Assembly (NCBI GenBank): GCA_028277405.1 | Contig: JANQGH010000066.1 | Location: forward strand, 62,001 to 126,000 | DNA length: 64,000 nucleotides | From: Alphaproteobacteria bacterium | Lineage (GTDB): Bacteria; Pseudomonadota; Alphaproteobacteria; DSM-16000; Inquilinaceae | Direction of reading: 5' to 3' | In this document: piece after piece, positions 8,294 to 16,740 of the stretch | Layout: every line of letters begins with the position of its first letter | How positions within the stretch are numbered: position 1 is the stretch's first letter | Notes under the pieces: generated by a model | Database searches by the model: none | What the model saw: only the letters and a program-made list of their open reading frames with translations | What the model was told of the DNA's origin: nothing | Program-made: the position numbers and the translations under genes

Positions 8294-8887
8294 ATGCCGC
8301 TGTCCCCTGCCGAACCTAGAGAGCATCTGCACACACGGCAGGTCGAATGCCGCGGGTATCGGCGCCGCGACGGTCTTTGGGATATCGAAGGCCACGTCAC
8401 CGACGTGAAGACGAACGGTTTCGACAATGAGTACCGTGGGCGCATCGAGCCTGGCATGGCGATCCACGACATGTGGATGCGCCTGACGCTCGACGATACG
8501 CTGACCATCCGGGCGGTGGAGGTCTGTACCGACGACAGCCCCTTCGCGATCTGTCCCGGCGCCGCGCCGAATTACCAGAAGCTGGTCGGTCTCTCCATCC
8601 GCCCCGGTTTCACGCGGAAAACCCGCGCCTTGCTGGGCGGGGCAAAGGGCTGCACCCATCTCACGGAACTGCTCGGCCCGGTCGCCACGACCGCATTCCA
8701 GACGATTTTTCCGGTCTTAGCGCGCGAGCGGGAGGAGATGAAGGCCGTCGCGGGCGACGGCCCAGCAACGACCGCGAACCCGGGCAAACCCGAGAAACCG
8801 GTCCTGCTGAACAGTTGTCACGCCTTCGCCAGCGATGGACCGCTGGTCAAGAAGCGTTGGCCGGACTTCTATACCGGCGACGTCTGA
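8294..8887 (+). CDS. DUF2889 domain protein
   Basis: A 197-residue protein matching the DUF2889 family, whose function is unknown. It shows 'RQVECRGYRRRDGLWDIEGHV' (first 20), 'IHDMWMRLTLDDTLTI', 'CPGAAPNYQKLVG', 'GCTHLTELLGPVATTAFQT' and a final 'LLNSCHAFASDGPLVKKRWPDFYTG' region (first 20). Conserved Cys and His residues in these motifs could bind a metal, but that is conjecture. ATG at 8294 is used because the upstream open part overlaps corC in another frame. The last 19 bases overlap the convergent RHH gene. Confidence 0.85.
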   Translation: MPLSPAEPREHLHTRQVECRGYRRRDGLWDIEGHVTDVKTNGFDNEYRGRIEPGMAIHDMWMRLTLDDTLTIRAVEVCTDDSPFAICPGAAPNYQKLVGLSIRPGFTRKTRALLGGAKGCTHLTELLGPVATTAFQTIFPVLAREREEMKAVAGDGPATTANPGKPEKPVLLNSCHAFASDGPLVKKRWPDFYTGDV

Positions 8888-9192
8888 AACGCCCGCCCAA
8901 GCGGATCGCGACCCACCGTCGCAAAAGCCGACGCACGGCCTGCACTGACACCGACGGTCGATGCCAGGTCGCGATAGTGCCGCAGGATGGCTATTCTCAA
9001 CGCGTTGGTGAAGCCGGAATACTCAGCCTTCGCGCGCTTCACCTCGGTGCAGAAATCGTGGATGCTGATCTCACGATGATGACAGATTTCCTGCAGGCAG
9101 CGCCAAGTGAACGGGTCAAGCTTGACGCTGGTTCGTCGTCCCTCGACCATGACGTTTCGACATTCGAGGCCACTCATCTCACTACCAGCCAT
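8869..9192 (-). CDS. Ribbon-helix-helix domain protein
   Basis: A 107-residue protein with the motif 'VEGRRTSVKLDPFTWRCLQE' then 'ICHHREISIHDFCTEV', typical of RHH_4-type ribbon-helix-helix proteins found widely in Alphaproteobacteria. This suggests DNA binding as a dimer, though the family's targets are mostly unknown. ATG at 9192 is used; internal ATGs at residues 6 and 15 are also possible and the domain begins after both. The region just upstream (9193-9298) is clearly AT-richer than the surroundings, as expected of a promoter. The 3' end overlaps the DUF2889 gene by 19 bases. Confidence 0.8.
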   Translation of the reverse strand: MAGSEMSGLECRNVMVEGRRTSVKLDPFTWRCLQEICHHREISIHDFCTEVKRAKAEYSGFTNALRIAILRHYRDLASTVGVSAGRASAFATVGRDPLGRAFQTSPV

Positions 9193-9298
9193 TCACTGTT
9201 GTTTGCGAGTAGATGATTAACATAACACGATTGTCTAATTGTATGTCACCCCCCATGGGCGATAAACTTAGCGTGTTTTGCAACGATACACATGTCTT

Positions 9299-9586
9299 TC
9301 AAAGTGACTTTTGTGCGGCTTCGACAGAAGTCAAGGCGCGAACCGAAAGGGCGTGAACGCGATCGGCCAACTCTTCGGACAAGATGCGGTACACCAGCCG
9401 TTGGCGATCGACGCGGGACCGCCCCTGGAAACGATCACTCACGACCGTAACGTTGAAGTGGCTTTCGCCGCGTCCATCATGCCCGGCGTGCCCGACATGT
9501 CGATGACTGTCGTCCTCGATGGTGAGTTCGATCGGCGCCAACGCGTCCGTCAGCTTGCTTTGCATTCGTGTTGCCACTGGCCCCAA
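9299..9586 (-). CDS. bolA: BolA-family protein
   Basis: BolA proteins pair with monothiol glutaredoxins in iron-sulfur cluster handling and affect stress responses. The product carries the family core: 'KLTDALAPIELTIEDDSHRH' then a 'GHAGHDGRGESHFNVTVVSD' loop, 'RVDRQRLVYRILSEEL' and 'VHALSVRALTS'. I chose a TTG at 9586 (95 residues) because GGGGAGAG precedes it at good spacing; ATG at 9565 is the alternative. The open frame continues to 9712 without family similarity. It is divergent from the antiporter gene and near the J-domain and cob genes, a conserved alphaproteobacterial neighbourhood. Confidence 0.92.
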   Translation of the reverse strand: MGPVATRMQSKLTDALAPIELTIEDDSHRHVGHAGHDGRGESHFNVTVVSDRFQGRSRVDRQRLVYRILSEELADRVHALSVRALTSVEAAQKSL

Positions 9587-9699
9587 TGGACTCTCCCCGC
9601 TGTTTCCTTGCCTAGAACCTGTACAAATTTCCACATAACGAACGGAGCCTGCAAGGAAATTCACAACACGCGTCCCGCGTGGTTTAGTCACGCATCGTA

Positions 9700-10974
9700 A
9701 TGGAAGACTCAACGCCTCAGATTCTGGACACGGTTGCCATCCTGCTGACGTTGACGGCCGTCTTCAGTTGGGTGAACGCCAAGTACTTGCGGTTGCCGCA
9801 CTCGGTCGCGCTGGTGCTGGCGGGTCTCACGGTCTCGGTCGTCCTGCTATTAAGCAGTCTGTCGTTTCCCGAGCTCGGTTTGGCGGACGGGCTGCGCAAC
9901 GGGATCCAGGAAATTGATTTCTCGCGCGCTTTGCTCGACGGGATGCTCGCCTTCATGCTGTTCGCGGGCGGCATGCAGATCGACTTTGACGAGATGCGCG
10001 GGCGCCGGATCACCATCGGCATCCTCGCCGTCGCCGGCACGTTGATCTCCGTCGCCGTCATCGGTGCCGCCTTTTGGGGCGTGGCGATGCTGTTTGGCAT
10101 CGACCTGCCGCTGATCTGGGCCCTGGTCTTCGCCGCGCTGATCAGCCCCACGGACCCCGTCGCTGTCCTGGTCACCTTGAAAGGCAGCAAGCTGCCGTCG
10201 CGCATCAAAATCGTGATGCAGGGCGAGTCCCTGTTTAATGACGGCGTCGGCATCGTTCTGTTCGCAGCCTTCATTCAGATCGCCAACGGCGATGCCAGCC
10301 TCGGCATCGGCCATATCCTGGTGGACATGGTGATTGAGACCGGAGGCGGCATCGCGCTCGGCGCGGCCGCAGGCTATCTCACCTACCTGGCCATCCGGGC
10401 GATCGACGAGCATGCCATTACCGTGCTGCTAACGATCGCGCTGGTCTCCGCGGCGTACGCGCTGGCGCATCACATCCACGTCAGCGGCCCGATCGCCATG
10501 GTCGTCGCCGGTCTGCTGATCGGCAATCGCGGTGCCAACCGCGGCATGAGCGAGCAGACCCGCAGATATGTCGACTCGTTTTGGATCCTGGTCGGCGAAA
10601 TCCTCGATTCGCTGCTGTTCTTCCTGGTCGGGCTGGAAGTCCTGCTAATCCATCTCGATTACGCCCATATCGGCCTGACGCTTTTGGCGATCCCGATCGC
10701 GGTCGCCGCCCGGGTGCTGTCGATCGCGATCGCCTTGCCGGCATCCGGCCATTGGCGCGGGATTCGCGCGTCCAGCGTGACCCTGATGACCTGGGGCGGC
10801 GTGCGCGGCGGCATCTCGATCGCCTTGGCGCTGTCCATCCAGGACGAAACGTTTCGCGGTATGATCCTGTCGGCCACCTATGCCGTGGTGCTGTTCACGA
10901 TCGTCGGCTTCGGCCTGACGATTTCGGGCGTTGCCCGCCGGCTCTATCCGGAAGAACCAAAAGATCATAGCTGA
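9700..10974 (+). CDS. Na+/H+ antiporter, CPA1/NhaP family
   Basis: A 424-residue integral membrane protein of the cation:proton antiporter 1 family, which exchanges cytoplasmic Na+ (or K+) for H+. About twelve hydrophobic helices are visible. Family motifs are 'FMLFAGGMQIDFDEM', 'AALISPTDPVAVLVTLK' with the ion-binding Asp, 'ESLFNDGVGIVLF' with 'ND', and 'TWGGVRGGISIALALS' near the C-terminus. There is no long cytoplasmic TrkA-C or regulatory tail. It starts 114 bases from bolA on the opposite strand, and no clear ribosome binding site precedes the ATG. Ion preference cannot be told from sequence alone. Confidence 0.9.
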   Translation: MEDSTPQILDTVAILLTLTAVFSWVNAKYLRLPHSVALVLAGLTVSVVLLLSSLSFPELGLADGLRNGIQEIDFSRALLDGMLAFMLFAGGMQIDFDEMRGRRITIGILAVAGTLISVAVIGAAFWGVAMLFGIDLPLIWALVFAALISPTDPVAVLVTLKGSKLPSRIKIVMQGESLFNDGVGIVLFAAFIQIANGDASLGIGHILVDMVIETGGGIALGAAAGYLTYLAIRAIDEHAITVLLTIALVSAAYALAHHIHVSGPIAMVVAGLLIGNRGANRGMSEQTRRYVDSFWILVGEILDSLLFFLVGLEVLLIHLDYAHIGLTLLAIPIAVAARVLSIAIALPASGHWRGIRASSVTLMTWGGVRGGISIALALSIQDETFRGMILSATYAVVLFTIVGFGLTISGVARRLYPEEPKDHS

Positions 10975-11035
10975 TCGGCAATTTGCGGCCCTGCCGATCC
11001 TTGTCAGCACGCCGACCGCACCACATACTTGGGCC

Positions 11036-11617
11036 ATGGTTGCCTTGAAGGACAGTTTGGAAGACCCGTGGCCGGCCGACGAGCCGGAGGCCATCGAGCG
11101 CGGCTGCGATCACCCCGACTGCATGGCGGCCGGTACCTATCGGGCGCCGAAATCACGGCATCGCCTGAAGGATTACTACTGGTTCTGCCTGGACCATGTC
11201 CGGGCCTACAACAAGGCCTGGAACTACTATGAGGGCCTGTCCGACGACGAGGTCGAACAATCGGTGCGCGCCGATACGATCTGGCAGCGCAAGACGAAGC
11301 CCTTGGGTTCGTGGCGCGCGCGCGAGCACTGGTTGAGGGAGAAGGTCGCCCAGGACTTTTACGCCGACCAGCAGAGCACCGCCAACGATCACGCCGGCGC
11401 GAATCGAAAGGCCGCCGGCAAGGTTTCCGAGATCGACCAGGCCATGCAGGTGCTGGAGCTTGCCTACCCGCTGGACCTTGCAACGGCCAAATCACAGTAC
11501 AAGATGCTGGTCAAACGGCACCATCCCGACGCCAATGGCGGCGACAAGGCGGCCGAGGAAAAGCTGAAAGCGATCAACCACGCATACGGCGTTTTAAAAG
11601 CCGCGCTTTCCGTTTAA
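11036..11617 (+). CDS. J-domain (DnaJ-like) protein
   Basis: A 193-residue protein with a C-terminal J domain (about residues 130-193): 'DLATAKSQYKMLVKRHHPDA' contains the HPD tripeptide that stimulates DnaK ATPase. The N-terminal half is not DnaJ-like. It has a C-x4-C plus later C-x2-H arrangement ('CDHPDC ... FCLDH') that could hold zinc, and 'YNKAWNYYEGLSDDEVE', both recurring in the alphaproteobacterial version beside cobS. ATG at 11036 is preferred to the open frame from 10931, which overlaps the antiporter. It lies 34 bases before cobS and may be cotranscribed; whether it helps assemble the chelatase is unknown. Confidence 0.85.
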   Translation: MVALKDSLEDPWPADEPEAIERGCDHPDCMAAGTYRAPKSRHRLKDYYWFCLDHVRAYNKAWNYYEGLSDDEVEQSVRADTIWQRKTKPLGSWRAREHWLREKVAQDFYADQQSTANDHAGANRKAAGKVSEIDQAMQVLELAYPLDLATAKSQYKMLVKRHHPDANGGDKAAEEKLKAINHAYGVLKAALSV

Positions 11618-11651
11618 GTTCCCCGCCGCATCAGCCTGAGAGACAAGACGC

Positions 11652-12626
11652 ATGCCTTCCGACATGTCCCCGGACGCCCTGCCCGACATCAAGCTGTCGG
11701 TCCGCCAATCCTTTGGCATCGACAGCGATATGGAGGTCCCGGCCTTCAGCCAAGGCAGTGAGTATGTGCCGGATATCGACGAGACCTATCGTTTCGATCG
11801 CAACACGACGCTCGCCATCCTCGCAGGCTTCGCGTTCAACCGGCGCGTGATGATCCAGGGCTATCACGGCACGGGCAAGTCGACCCATATCGAACAGGTG
11901 GCCGCCCGGCTGAACTGGCCGTGCATTCGCATCAACCTCGACAGCCATATCAGCCGGATCGATCTGATCGGCAAGGACGCGATCGTGCTGCGCGACGGCA
12001 AGCAGGTGACGGAGTATCGCGAGGGCATTCTGCCCTGGGCGCTGCAGCACCCCACCGCCCTGGTCTTCGACGAATACGACGCCGGACGGCCGGACGTGAT
12101 GTTCGTGATCCAGCGCGTGCTGGAGGTCGAGGGAAGGCTGACCCTGCTGGACCAGAACAAGATCATCCGCCCGCACCCGTCCTTCCGGCTGTTCTCGACG
12201 GCCAATACCGTCGGCCTGGGCGACACGACCGGCCTCTATCACGGCACCCAGCAAATCAACCAGGGCCAGATGGACCGCTGGAACATCGTCGCGACCTTGA
12301 ACTATCTGGAACATGACGACGAGGTGAACATCGTCCTGGCGAAGATGCCCCAGTACGACACCGAGAGTGGTCGCGAGGAGGTCAGCGCCATGGTGCGGCT
12401 GGCCGATCTGACGCGCGCCGGCTTCATGGCGGGCGACATCTCCACCGTCATGTCGCCGCGCACGGTGATCACCTGGGCAGAGAACCAGGAGATCTTCGGC
12501 GATCGCGCCTTTGCGTTCCGGACCACGTTCTTGAACAAGTGCGACGAGGTCGAGCGGCCCGTGGTCGCTGAGTATTATCAGCGCTGCTTTGGTGAGGAAC
12601 TGGCCGACGAACTGCCCTTGTCGTGA
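11652..12626 (+). CDS. cobS: Aerobic cobaltochelatase subunit CobS
   Basis: CobS is the AAA+ ATPase subunit of the CobNST chelatase, which inserts cobalt into hydrogenobyrinate a,c-diamide in aerobic cobalamin synthesis. The 324-residue product is of normal length. It has Walker A GYHGTGKS (residues 70-77), Walker B '[10 protein letters not shown]', a sensor-1 '[12 protein letters not shown]' and the family segment '[20 protein letters not shown]'. It is followed by cobT after 59 bases. CobN is not in the window and must be encoded elsewhere, which is the usual arrangement in this class. Confidence 0.96.
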   Translation: MPSDMSPDALPDIKLSVRQSFGIDSDMEVPAFSQGSEYVPDIDETYRFDRNTTLAILAGFAFNRRVMIQGYHGTGKSTHIEQVAARLNWPCIRINLDSHISRIDLIGKDAIVLRDGKQVTEYREGILPWALQHPTALVFDEYDAGRPDVMFVIQRVLEVEGRLTLLDQNKIIRPHPSFRLFSTANTVGLGDTTGLYHGTQQINQGQMDRWNIVATLNYLEHDDEVNIVLAKMPQYDTESGREEVSAMVRLADLTRAGFMAGDISTVMSPRTVITWAENQEIFGDRAFAFRTTFLNKCDEVERPVVAEYYQRCFGEELADELPLS

Positions 12627-12685
12627 CCGCCTTGGACGGCAACGGGCCAGTCTAGCCGCTCAGATGCCGAAAACCTGATCAGACC

Positions 12686-14539
12686 ATGTCCCAACGACAA
12701 GACGACCCGACGGAGACCTTCAAGCAGGCGACGGCGGCATGCCTTCGGGCAATCGCCGAACGGGGCGACGTAACCGTAACCTTTGGCAGCGAGCCCGCTG
12801 GCATCGCGGGCACCAGGGCCCGCCTGCCCGCCCCGCCGCGAACCATGGACCGGCAGGAAGCCGCCCGCGTTCGGGGCGCGGCCGATCAGGTCGCGCTGCG
12901 GCTGCGCCATCACGACGCCGGCGTGCACGCGGCGCGCCTGCCCTCCGGCGACACCGCGCGGGCGACGTTCGACGCCTTGGAACAGGCGCGATGCGAAGCA
13001 ATCGGCGCCCGCCAGATGGCCGGCGTCGCGGACAATCTCGAAGCCGCGATGGACGATCGCTACCGCCGGCAGGGTTTCGAGGCCATGACGGAACGCGAGC
13101 AGGTGCCCTTGGTCGAGGCCATCCGGCTGCTGGCGCGTGAAGCGATGACCGGCAGCCAGCCGCCCGAGGTCGCCAAACAGGCCGCCGGCCTGTGGCGTCC
13201 ATGGATCGAAAAGCGTATCGGCAACAAGCTGACCGGTCTGCGCGACCTGTTGGACGATCAGCAGGCCTTTGCCCAGTCGGTGCGCCAAATGCTCTCCGAC
13301 ATGGACATGGATGTCGGTGCGGAGGACGAGGCCGACCCGGACCAGGCGGACGACGATCAGGAACCGGACCAGGACGAGACCGATACCGAACAACGCCAGG
13401 GCGAGGAAACCTCGCTGGACCCGGACTCCATAGAAGGCGACCCGTCCGACGGCGACGAGATGGAGGCCGAAGGGGCGGCCGAGGACATCGACGGCGATCT
13501 GGCCGAAACCGCCGGCGACGACGACCCGGACGCCCCCGGACGCCCTTGGGAACGGCCGGAGGGCGACATCAACGACCCGTCGCGCATGAGCTATCGGGCC
13601 TTCGCCACCGAGTTCGACGAGATCACCGACGCGGCCGACCTGTGCGACGGGGACGAGCTGACCCGGCTGCGCCTGATGCTGGACCAGCAGTTGCAGCATC
13701 TGCAGGGCGCGATCGCTCGGCTGGCCAATCGGCTGCAACGGCGCCTGATGGCCCGCCAGACACGGGACTGGGAATTCGATCTCGACGAGGGGATTCTGGA
13801 CGCCTCCCGGCTGGCACGCATCGTGGTCAATCCGATGTCGTCGCTGTCCTTCAAGGTCGAGAAGGACACCGATTTCCGGGATACGGTGGTCACCCTGCTC
13901 ATCGACAACTCCGGCTCGATGCGCGGCCGGCCGATCGGTATCGCGGCGATCAGCGCGGACATTCTGGCGCGGACCTTGGAACGCTGCGGCGTGAAGGTCG
14001 AGATCCTGGGCTTCACCACACGCGCCTGGAAGGGCGGCATGTCGCGCGAGAAGTGGATTCAGGCCGGCAAGCCGGAACGGCCCGGACGGCTGAACGATCT
14101 TCGGCACATCATCTACAAGGCGGCCGATGCGCCCTGGCGCCGGGCGCGCAAGAATCTCGGCCTGATGCTGCGCGAAGGCATCTTGAAGGAAAATATCGAC
14201 GGCGAGGCCCTGCTGTGGGCCCATGAGCGGCTGCTGGCCCGGCAGGAGCAGCGGCGCATCCTGATGGTGATCTCAGACGGCGCCCCGGTCGACGACAGCA
14301 CGCTGTCGGTCAATCCCGGCAACTATCTTGAACGGCACCTGAAGCAGGTGATCGACTATATCGAGACCTACTCGCCGGTGGAGATCATCGCCATCGGCAT
14401 CGGCCACGACGTCACCCGCTATTACCGTCGTGCGGTGACCATCGTGGATGCCGAGCAGCTGGGCGGAACCATGGTCGACAAGCTGGCCGAACTGTTCGAC
14501 GAGACCGCCCAGGCACCCATGCGCCGTCGCGCCTCCTAG
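12686..14539 (+). CDS. cobT: Aerobic cobaltochelatase subunit CobT
   Basis: CobT forms with CobS the ring complex that drives cobalt insertion by CobN. The 617-residue protein has an N-terminal CobT domain (about 1-200). A long, strongly acidic, low-complexity linker (about 205-300, rich in D, E, G and A) follows. The C-terminal von Willebrand A domain has its MIDAS motif D407-N-S-G-S411 and '[13 protein letters not shown]' later. The acidic linker is a known trait of CobT and is not a sign of damage. Gene order cobS-cobT after the J-domain gene supports the call. No cobalamin riboswitch was seen upstream of the pair. Confidence 0.96.
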   Translation: MSQRQDDPTETFKQATAACLRAIAERGDVTVTFGSEPAGIAGTRARLPAPPRTMDRQEAARVRGAADQVALRLRHHDAGVHAARLPSGDTARATFDALEQARCEAIGARQMAGVADNLEAAMDDRYRRQGFEAMTEREQVPLVEAIRLLAREAMTGSQPPEVAKQAAGLWRPWIEKRIGNKLTGLRDLLDDQQAFAQSVRQMLSDMDMDVGAEDEADPDQADDDQEPDQDETDTEQRQGEETSLDPDSIEGDPSDGDEMEAEGAAEDIDGDLAETAGDDDPDAPGRPWERPEGDINDPSRMSYRAFATEFDEITDAADLCDGDELTRLRLMLDQQLQHLQGAIARLANRLQRRLMARQTRDWEFDLDEGILDASRLARIVVNPMSSLSFKVEKDTDFRDTVVTLLIDNSGSMRGRPIGIAAISADILARTLERCGVKVEILGFTTRAWKGGMSREKWIQAGKPERPGRLNDLRHIIYKAADAPWRRARKNLGLMLREGILKENIDGEALLWAHERLLARQEQRRILMVISDGAPVDDSTLSVNPGNYLERHLKQVIDYIETYSPVEIIAIGIGHDVTRYYRRAVTIVDAEQLGGTMVDKLAELFDETAQAPMRRRAS

Positions 14540-14629
14540 CGCGCCTTTCTCAGATCCGCTTGTTGCCGCCCGGTATGGTCAAGGCGCCTCGATCCCGGAC
14601 GTTTGGCAGACGTGCAGGGTCGCGCGTGC

Positions 14630-15118
14630 CTACGACGCGGAGCGGGCCAGCAGCGTGTCGAGACGGTCGTAACTGTCGCTGACGCCGCTTTCCATGGGCG
14701 AGGCCAGCACGGCGTCGCGCGCCGCCTTGCTTTCGTACTTCATGAAGGTCTTCATCCAGGTCGCGCCGTCATCATCCTCGAAGACCATCGTGACCTCGGC
14801 CTCGCCCGGATACCAGGCCATGTCGTACTTCTCGGTCGCCACCAGGCGTTCTGGCGGGGTTATCTCACGAAAGACCCCCCCGACGCCGATTTCAGTGCCG
14901 TCCGTGCCGCGCCAGACGTACCGATAGGCGCCGCCGACCCGCAAATCGATCTCACAGACCGGCATGGTCCAGCCGGGCGGCCCCAAGAGCCACTGGCTGA
15001 CCAGCTCGGGCTTGGTGAAGGCGTCGAACAGCAGCTGGGGTGGCGCCTGAAAGCGACGCGACATGAGGATTTCGCGATCGGTGGTCGCCGCGATGGTCAA
15101 GGCCTTGGTGTCGGTCAT
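14630..15118 (-). CDS. SRPBCC / AHSA1-domain protein
   Basis: A 162-residue START-like protein of the AHSA1 (activator of Hsp90 ATPase homologue 1-like) family: 'ILMSRRFQAPPQLLFDAFTK', 'WLLGPPGWTMPVCEIDLRVG', 'GVFREITPPERLVATEKYD' and 'TTWMKTF'-like C-terminal strand. These fold into a helix-grip pocket for a hydrophobic ligand; most bacterial members have no known ligand and nothing here ties it to Hsp90. It starts three bases after the stop of the arsR-type gene, a frequent pairing in which both are expressed together. Confidence 0.88.
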   Translation of the reverse strand: MTDTKALTIAATTDREILMSRRFQAPPQLLFDAFTKPELVSQWLLGPPGWTMPVCEIDLRVGGAYRYVWRGTDGTEIGVGGVFREITPPERLVATEKYDMAWYPGEAEVTMVFEDDDGATWMKTFMKYESKAARDAVLASPMESGVSDSYDRLDTLLARSAS

Positions 15119-15121
15119 CGT

Positions 15122-15478
15122 CTACTCCTCCTTCGGGTCGCGATCGGGTTGGCTCTGCAGCGTGTCGAGCAAGGCGTCAAGGCGCTGGAAGTTCCCCTCC
15201 CATAGCTGGCGATAGCGCTCCAGCCAGGCACTAGCCTCCGCCAATGGCGCCGCTTCCAGCCTGCATGGCCGCCGTTGGGCATCGCGGCCGCGAGAGATCA
15301 GGCCGGCTTGCTCAAGCACCTTCAGATGGCGGGAAACCGCTGGCTGGCTCATGTCGAAGGGCTCGGCCAGTTCCATGACCGACGCCTCGCCCAAGGTCAG
15401 CCGCGCGAGAATTGCCCGACGGGTCGGATCCGCCAGCGCAGAAAAAGTCGTGTCGAGATGATCGGGCATTTGGTACAT
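15122..15478 (-). CDS. ArsR-family winged-helix transcriptional regulator
   Basis: A 118-residue ArsR-type repressor: 'FSALADPTRRAILARLTLGE' then 'ASVMELAEPFDMSQPAVSRHLKVLEQAGLI' (recognition helix within) and a basic wing 'RGRDAQRRPC'. Metal-binding cysteines of the ArsR alpha3 type are not evident, so the inducer is probably not a metal. It most likely regulates itself and the AHSA1 gene behind it. ATG at 15478 is chosen; ATG 15469 is possible. With the TATAAT at 15488-15493 as -10, transcription would begin about three bases before the first ATG, giving a nearly leaderless message. Confidence 0.88.
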   Translation of the reverse strand: MYQMPDHLDTTFSALADPTRRAILARLTLGEASVMELAEPFDMSQPAVSRHLKVLEQAGLISRGRDAQRRPCRLEAAPLAEASAWLERYRQLWEGNFQRLDALLDTLQSQPDRDPKEE

Positions 15479-15487
15479 AGCACAGCT

Positions 15488-15511
15488 ATTATATAACATA
15501 TCCGCTATATA
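15488..15511 (-). promoter_or_regulatory. Putative arsR promoter and operator
   Basis: On the minus strand a perfect -10 TATAAT (15493-15488) lies ten bases before the first ATG of the arsR-type gene. Two TATATA boxes (15490-15495 and 15506-15511) stand ten bases apart in an island of AT-rich sequence, resembling the paired half-sites bound by ArsR dimers. The -35 is weak. Autoregulation is inferred. Confidence 0.45.
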
Positions 15512-15588
15512 CAGGCATCCCTTCGTCGTCAAGCGGCTTTGCTGTTGGCGGATGCCTCTCCGGCCTGCTTCGATCTGCCACGTTAAGA

Positions 15589-15606
15589 GTGCGAACCAAT
15601 CTCATT
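15589..15606 (+). promoter_or_regulatory. Fur-box-like site 1 upstream of the iron-binding protein gene
   Basis: GTGCGAACCAATCTCATT is an imperfect inverted repeat (TGCGA...TCTCA) resembling alphaproteobacterial Fur-family sites. It lies just upstream of the candidate -35 at 15613. A second similar site is at 15647. Confidence 0.45.
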
Positions 15607-15612
15607 TAGCTG

Positions 15613-15641
15613 TTGAGTTCGCCGATCCAGCACGGTAAGCC
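15613..15641 (+). promoter_or_regulatory. Putative promoter of the ferric iron-binding protein gene
   Basis: TTGAGT (15613-15618) and TAAGCC (15636-15641) are spaced by 17 bases. The pair lies between two Fur-box-like sites, so a repressor bound at either would block it. The -10 is a weak match and the call rests mainly on position. Confidence 0.35.
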
Positions 15642-15646
15642 TTGCA

Positions 15647-15665
15647 AGCGAGAACCATTCTCACC
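15647..15665 (+). promoter_or_regulatory. Fur-box-like site 2 upstream of the iron-binding protein gene
   Basis: GCGAGAACCATTCTCACC contains the perfect inverted repeat GAGAA-cca-TTCTC and lies just downstream of the candidate -10, where bound Fur would block initiation. The gene it precedes encodes a ferric iron-binding protein, which supports an iron-responsive site. Confidence 0.5.
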
Positions 15666-15711
15666 CTGTAGCCGGCTCATGCGCCGGCTTCACGCTTATG
15701 GAGGTTATAGA

Positions 15712-16734
15712 GTGAACGTTACCAAGACAGCCGTTTCGACACTGGCGATCGCCATGGTGTTGGGGGCAGCCGCGGCGCAGGCCCAAGAGCTCAACATCTA
15801 CTCTTCCCGGCACTATGACACCGATCAAGCACTGTACGACAACTTCACCGACGAAACCGGCATCACGATCAACCTGATCGAAGCTGGCGCCGATGAGCTG
15901 ATCGAGCGTTTGGTCGCCGAAGGCGCCAACAGCCCGGCGGACCTGCTGATCACGGTCGATGCCGGACGCCTTTGGCGCGCGGACCAGGCGGGACTGCTGC
16001 AGCCGGTCAACTCCGATATCCTGGACGAGCGGATCCCGGAACACCTGCAACACCCCGACAATCACTGGTTCGGCTTTTCAAAGCGCGCCCGCGTGATCGT
16101 CTATAACGTCGACGACGGTGCGCCGGAAGGCTTGGAGAACTACGAAGACCTTGCCGATCCGGCCTATGAAGGCATGATCTGCATCCGGTCGTCGTCCAAC
16201 ATCTACAACATCTCGCTGATGTCCGCCTTGATCGAAAGCGTCGGCGCCGAGGCCGCGCAGGACTGGGCAGAGGGCGTGGTCGCCAACATGGCCCGCGACC
16301 CGGAAGGCAACGATACGGCGCAACTGCGCGCCGTGGCCGCCGGTGAATGCGCCTTGGGTGTGTCCAACACCTACTATGTCGGCCGGCTTTTGGCATCCGA
16401 CGATGCCGCCGACCGTGCGGTCGGCGAACAGTTGGGCATCATCTTCCCCAACCAGGATAATCGCGGCACCCATGTGAACATCTCCGGCGCGGGCGTTCTG
16501 GCCAACGCACCGAACCCGGAGGCGGCAGTCGCGTTCCTGGAGTACCTCACCAGCGATGAGGCCCAGACCTACTTCGCCGAGGGCAACAACGAGTATCCCG
16601 TGGTCGAGGGTACCGCCGTCCCCGGTCCGATCGCCAACTTTGGCGACTTTAACGAAGAAAGCATCAACGCGGAAATCTATGGCGCCAACGCCGCCGAGGC
16701 CGTGCGCGTCTACGACCGGGCGGGCTGGCAGTAA
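15712..16734 (+). CDS. Ferric iron ABC transporter periplasmic binding protein (FbpA/FutA type)
   Basis: A 340-residue periplasmic iron-binding protein for Fe3+ uptake. A signal peptide (about residues 1-24, ending AQA) precedes 'ELNIYSSRHYDTDQALYDNF', the classic start of mature FutA/FbpA proteins. Later 'SNTYYVGRLL' holds the paired tyrosines that bind ferric iron, and 'NISGAGVLANAPNPEAAVAF' is also typical. GTG at 15712 is the start: GGAGG lies seven bases upstream and the signal peptide begins here; the open frame to 15613 is promoter. Two Fur-box-like sites precede it. No permease or ATPase gene is adjacent, so its partners must lie elsewhere. Confidence 0.92.
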   Translation: MNVTKTAVSTLAIAMVLGAAAAQAQELNIYSSRHYDTDQALYDNFTDETGITINLIEAGADELIERLVAEGANSPADLLITVDAGRLWRADQAGLLQPVNSDILDERIPEHLQHPDNHWFGFSKRARVIVYNVDDGAPEGLENYEDLADPAYEGMICIRSSSNIYNISLMSALIESVGAEAAQDWAEGVVANMARDPEGNDTAQLRAVAAGECALGVSNTYYVGRLLASDDAADRAVGEQLGIIFPNQDNRGTHVNISGAGVLANAPNPEAAVAFLEYLTSDEAQTYFAEGNNEYPVVEGTAVPGPIANFGDFNEESINAEIYGANAAEAVRVYDRAGWQ

Positions 16735-16740
16735 GCCGCG

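Noticed and set aside
13300..13600. Repetitive-looking acidic coding sequence in cobT
   Set aside because: It is the normal acidic linker of CobT, not a DNA repeat, CRISPR array or inserted element.
12578..14224. 548-codon minus-strand open frame
   Set aside because: Antisense to cobT, low-complexity Gly/Arg/Leu composition and no recognisable motif.
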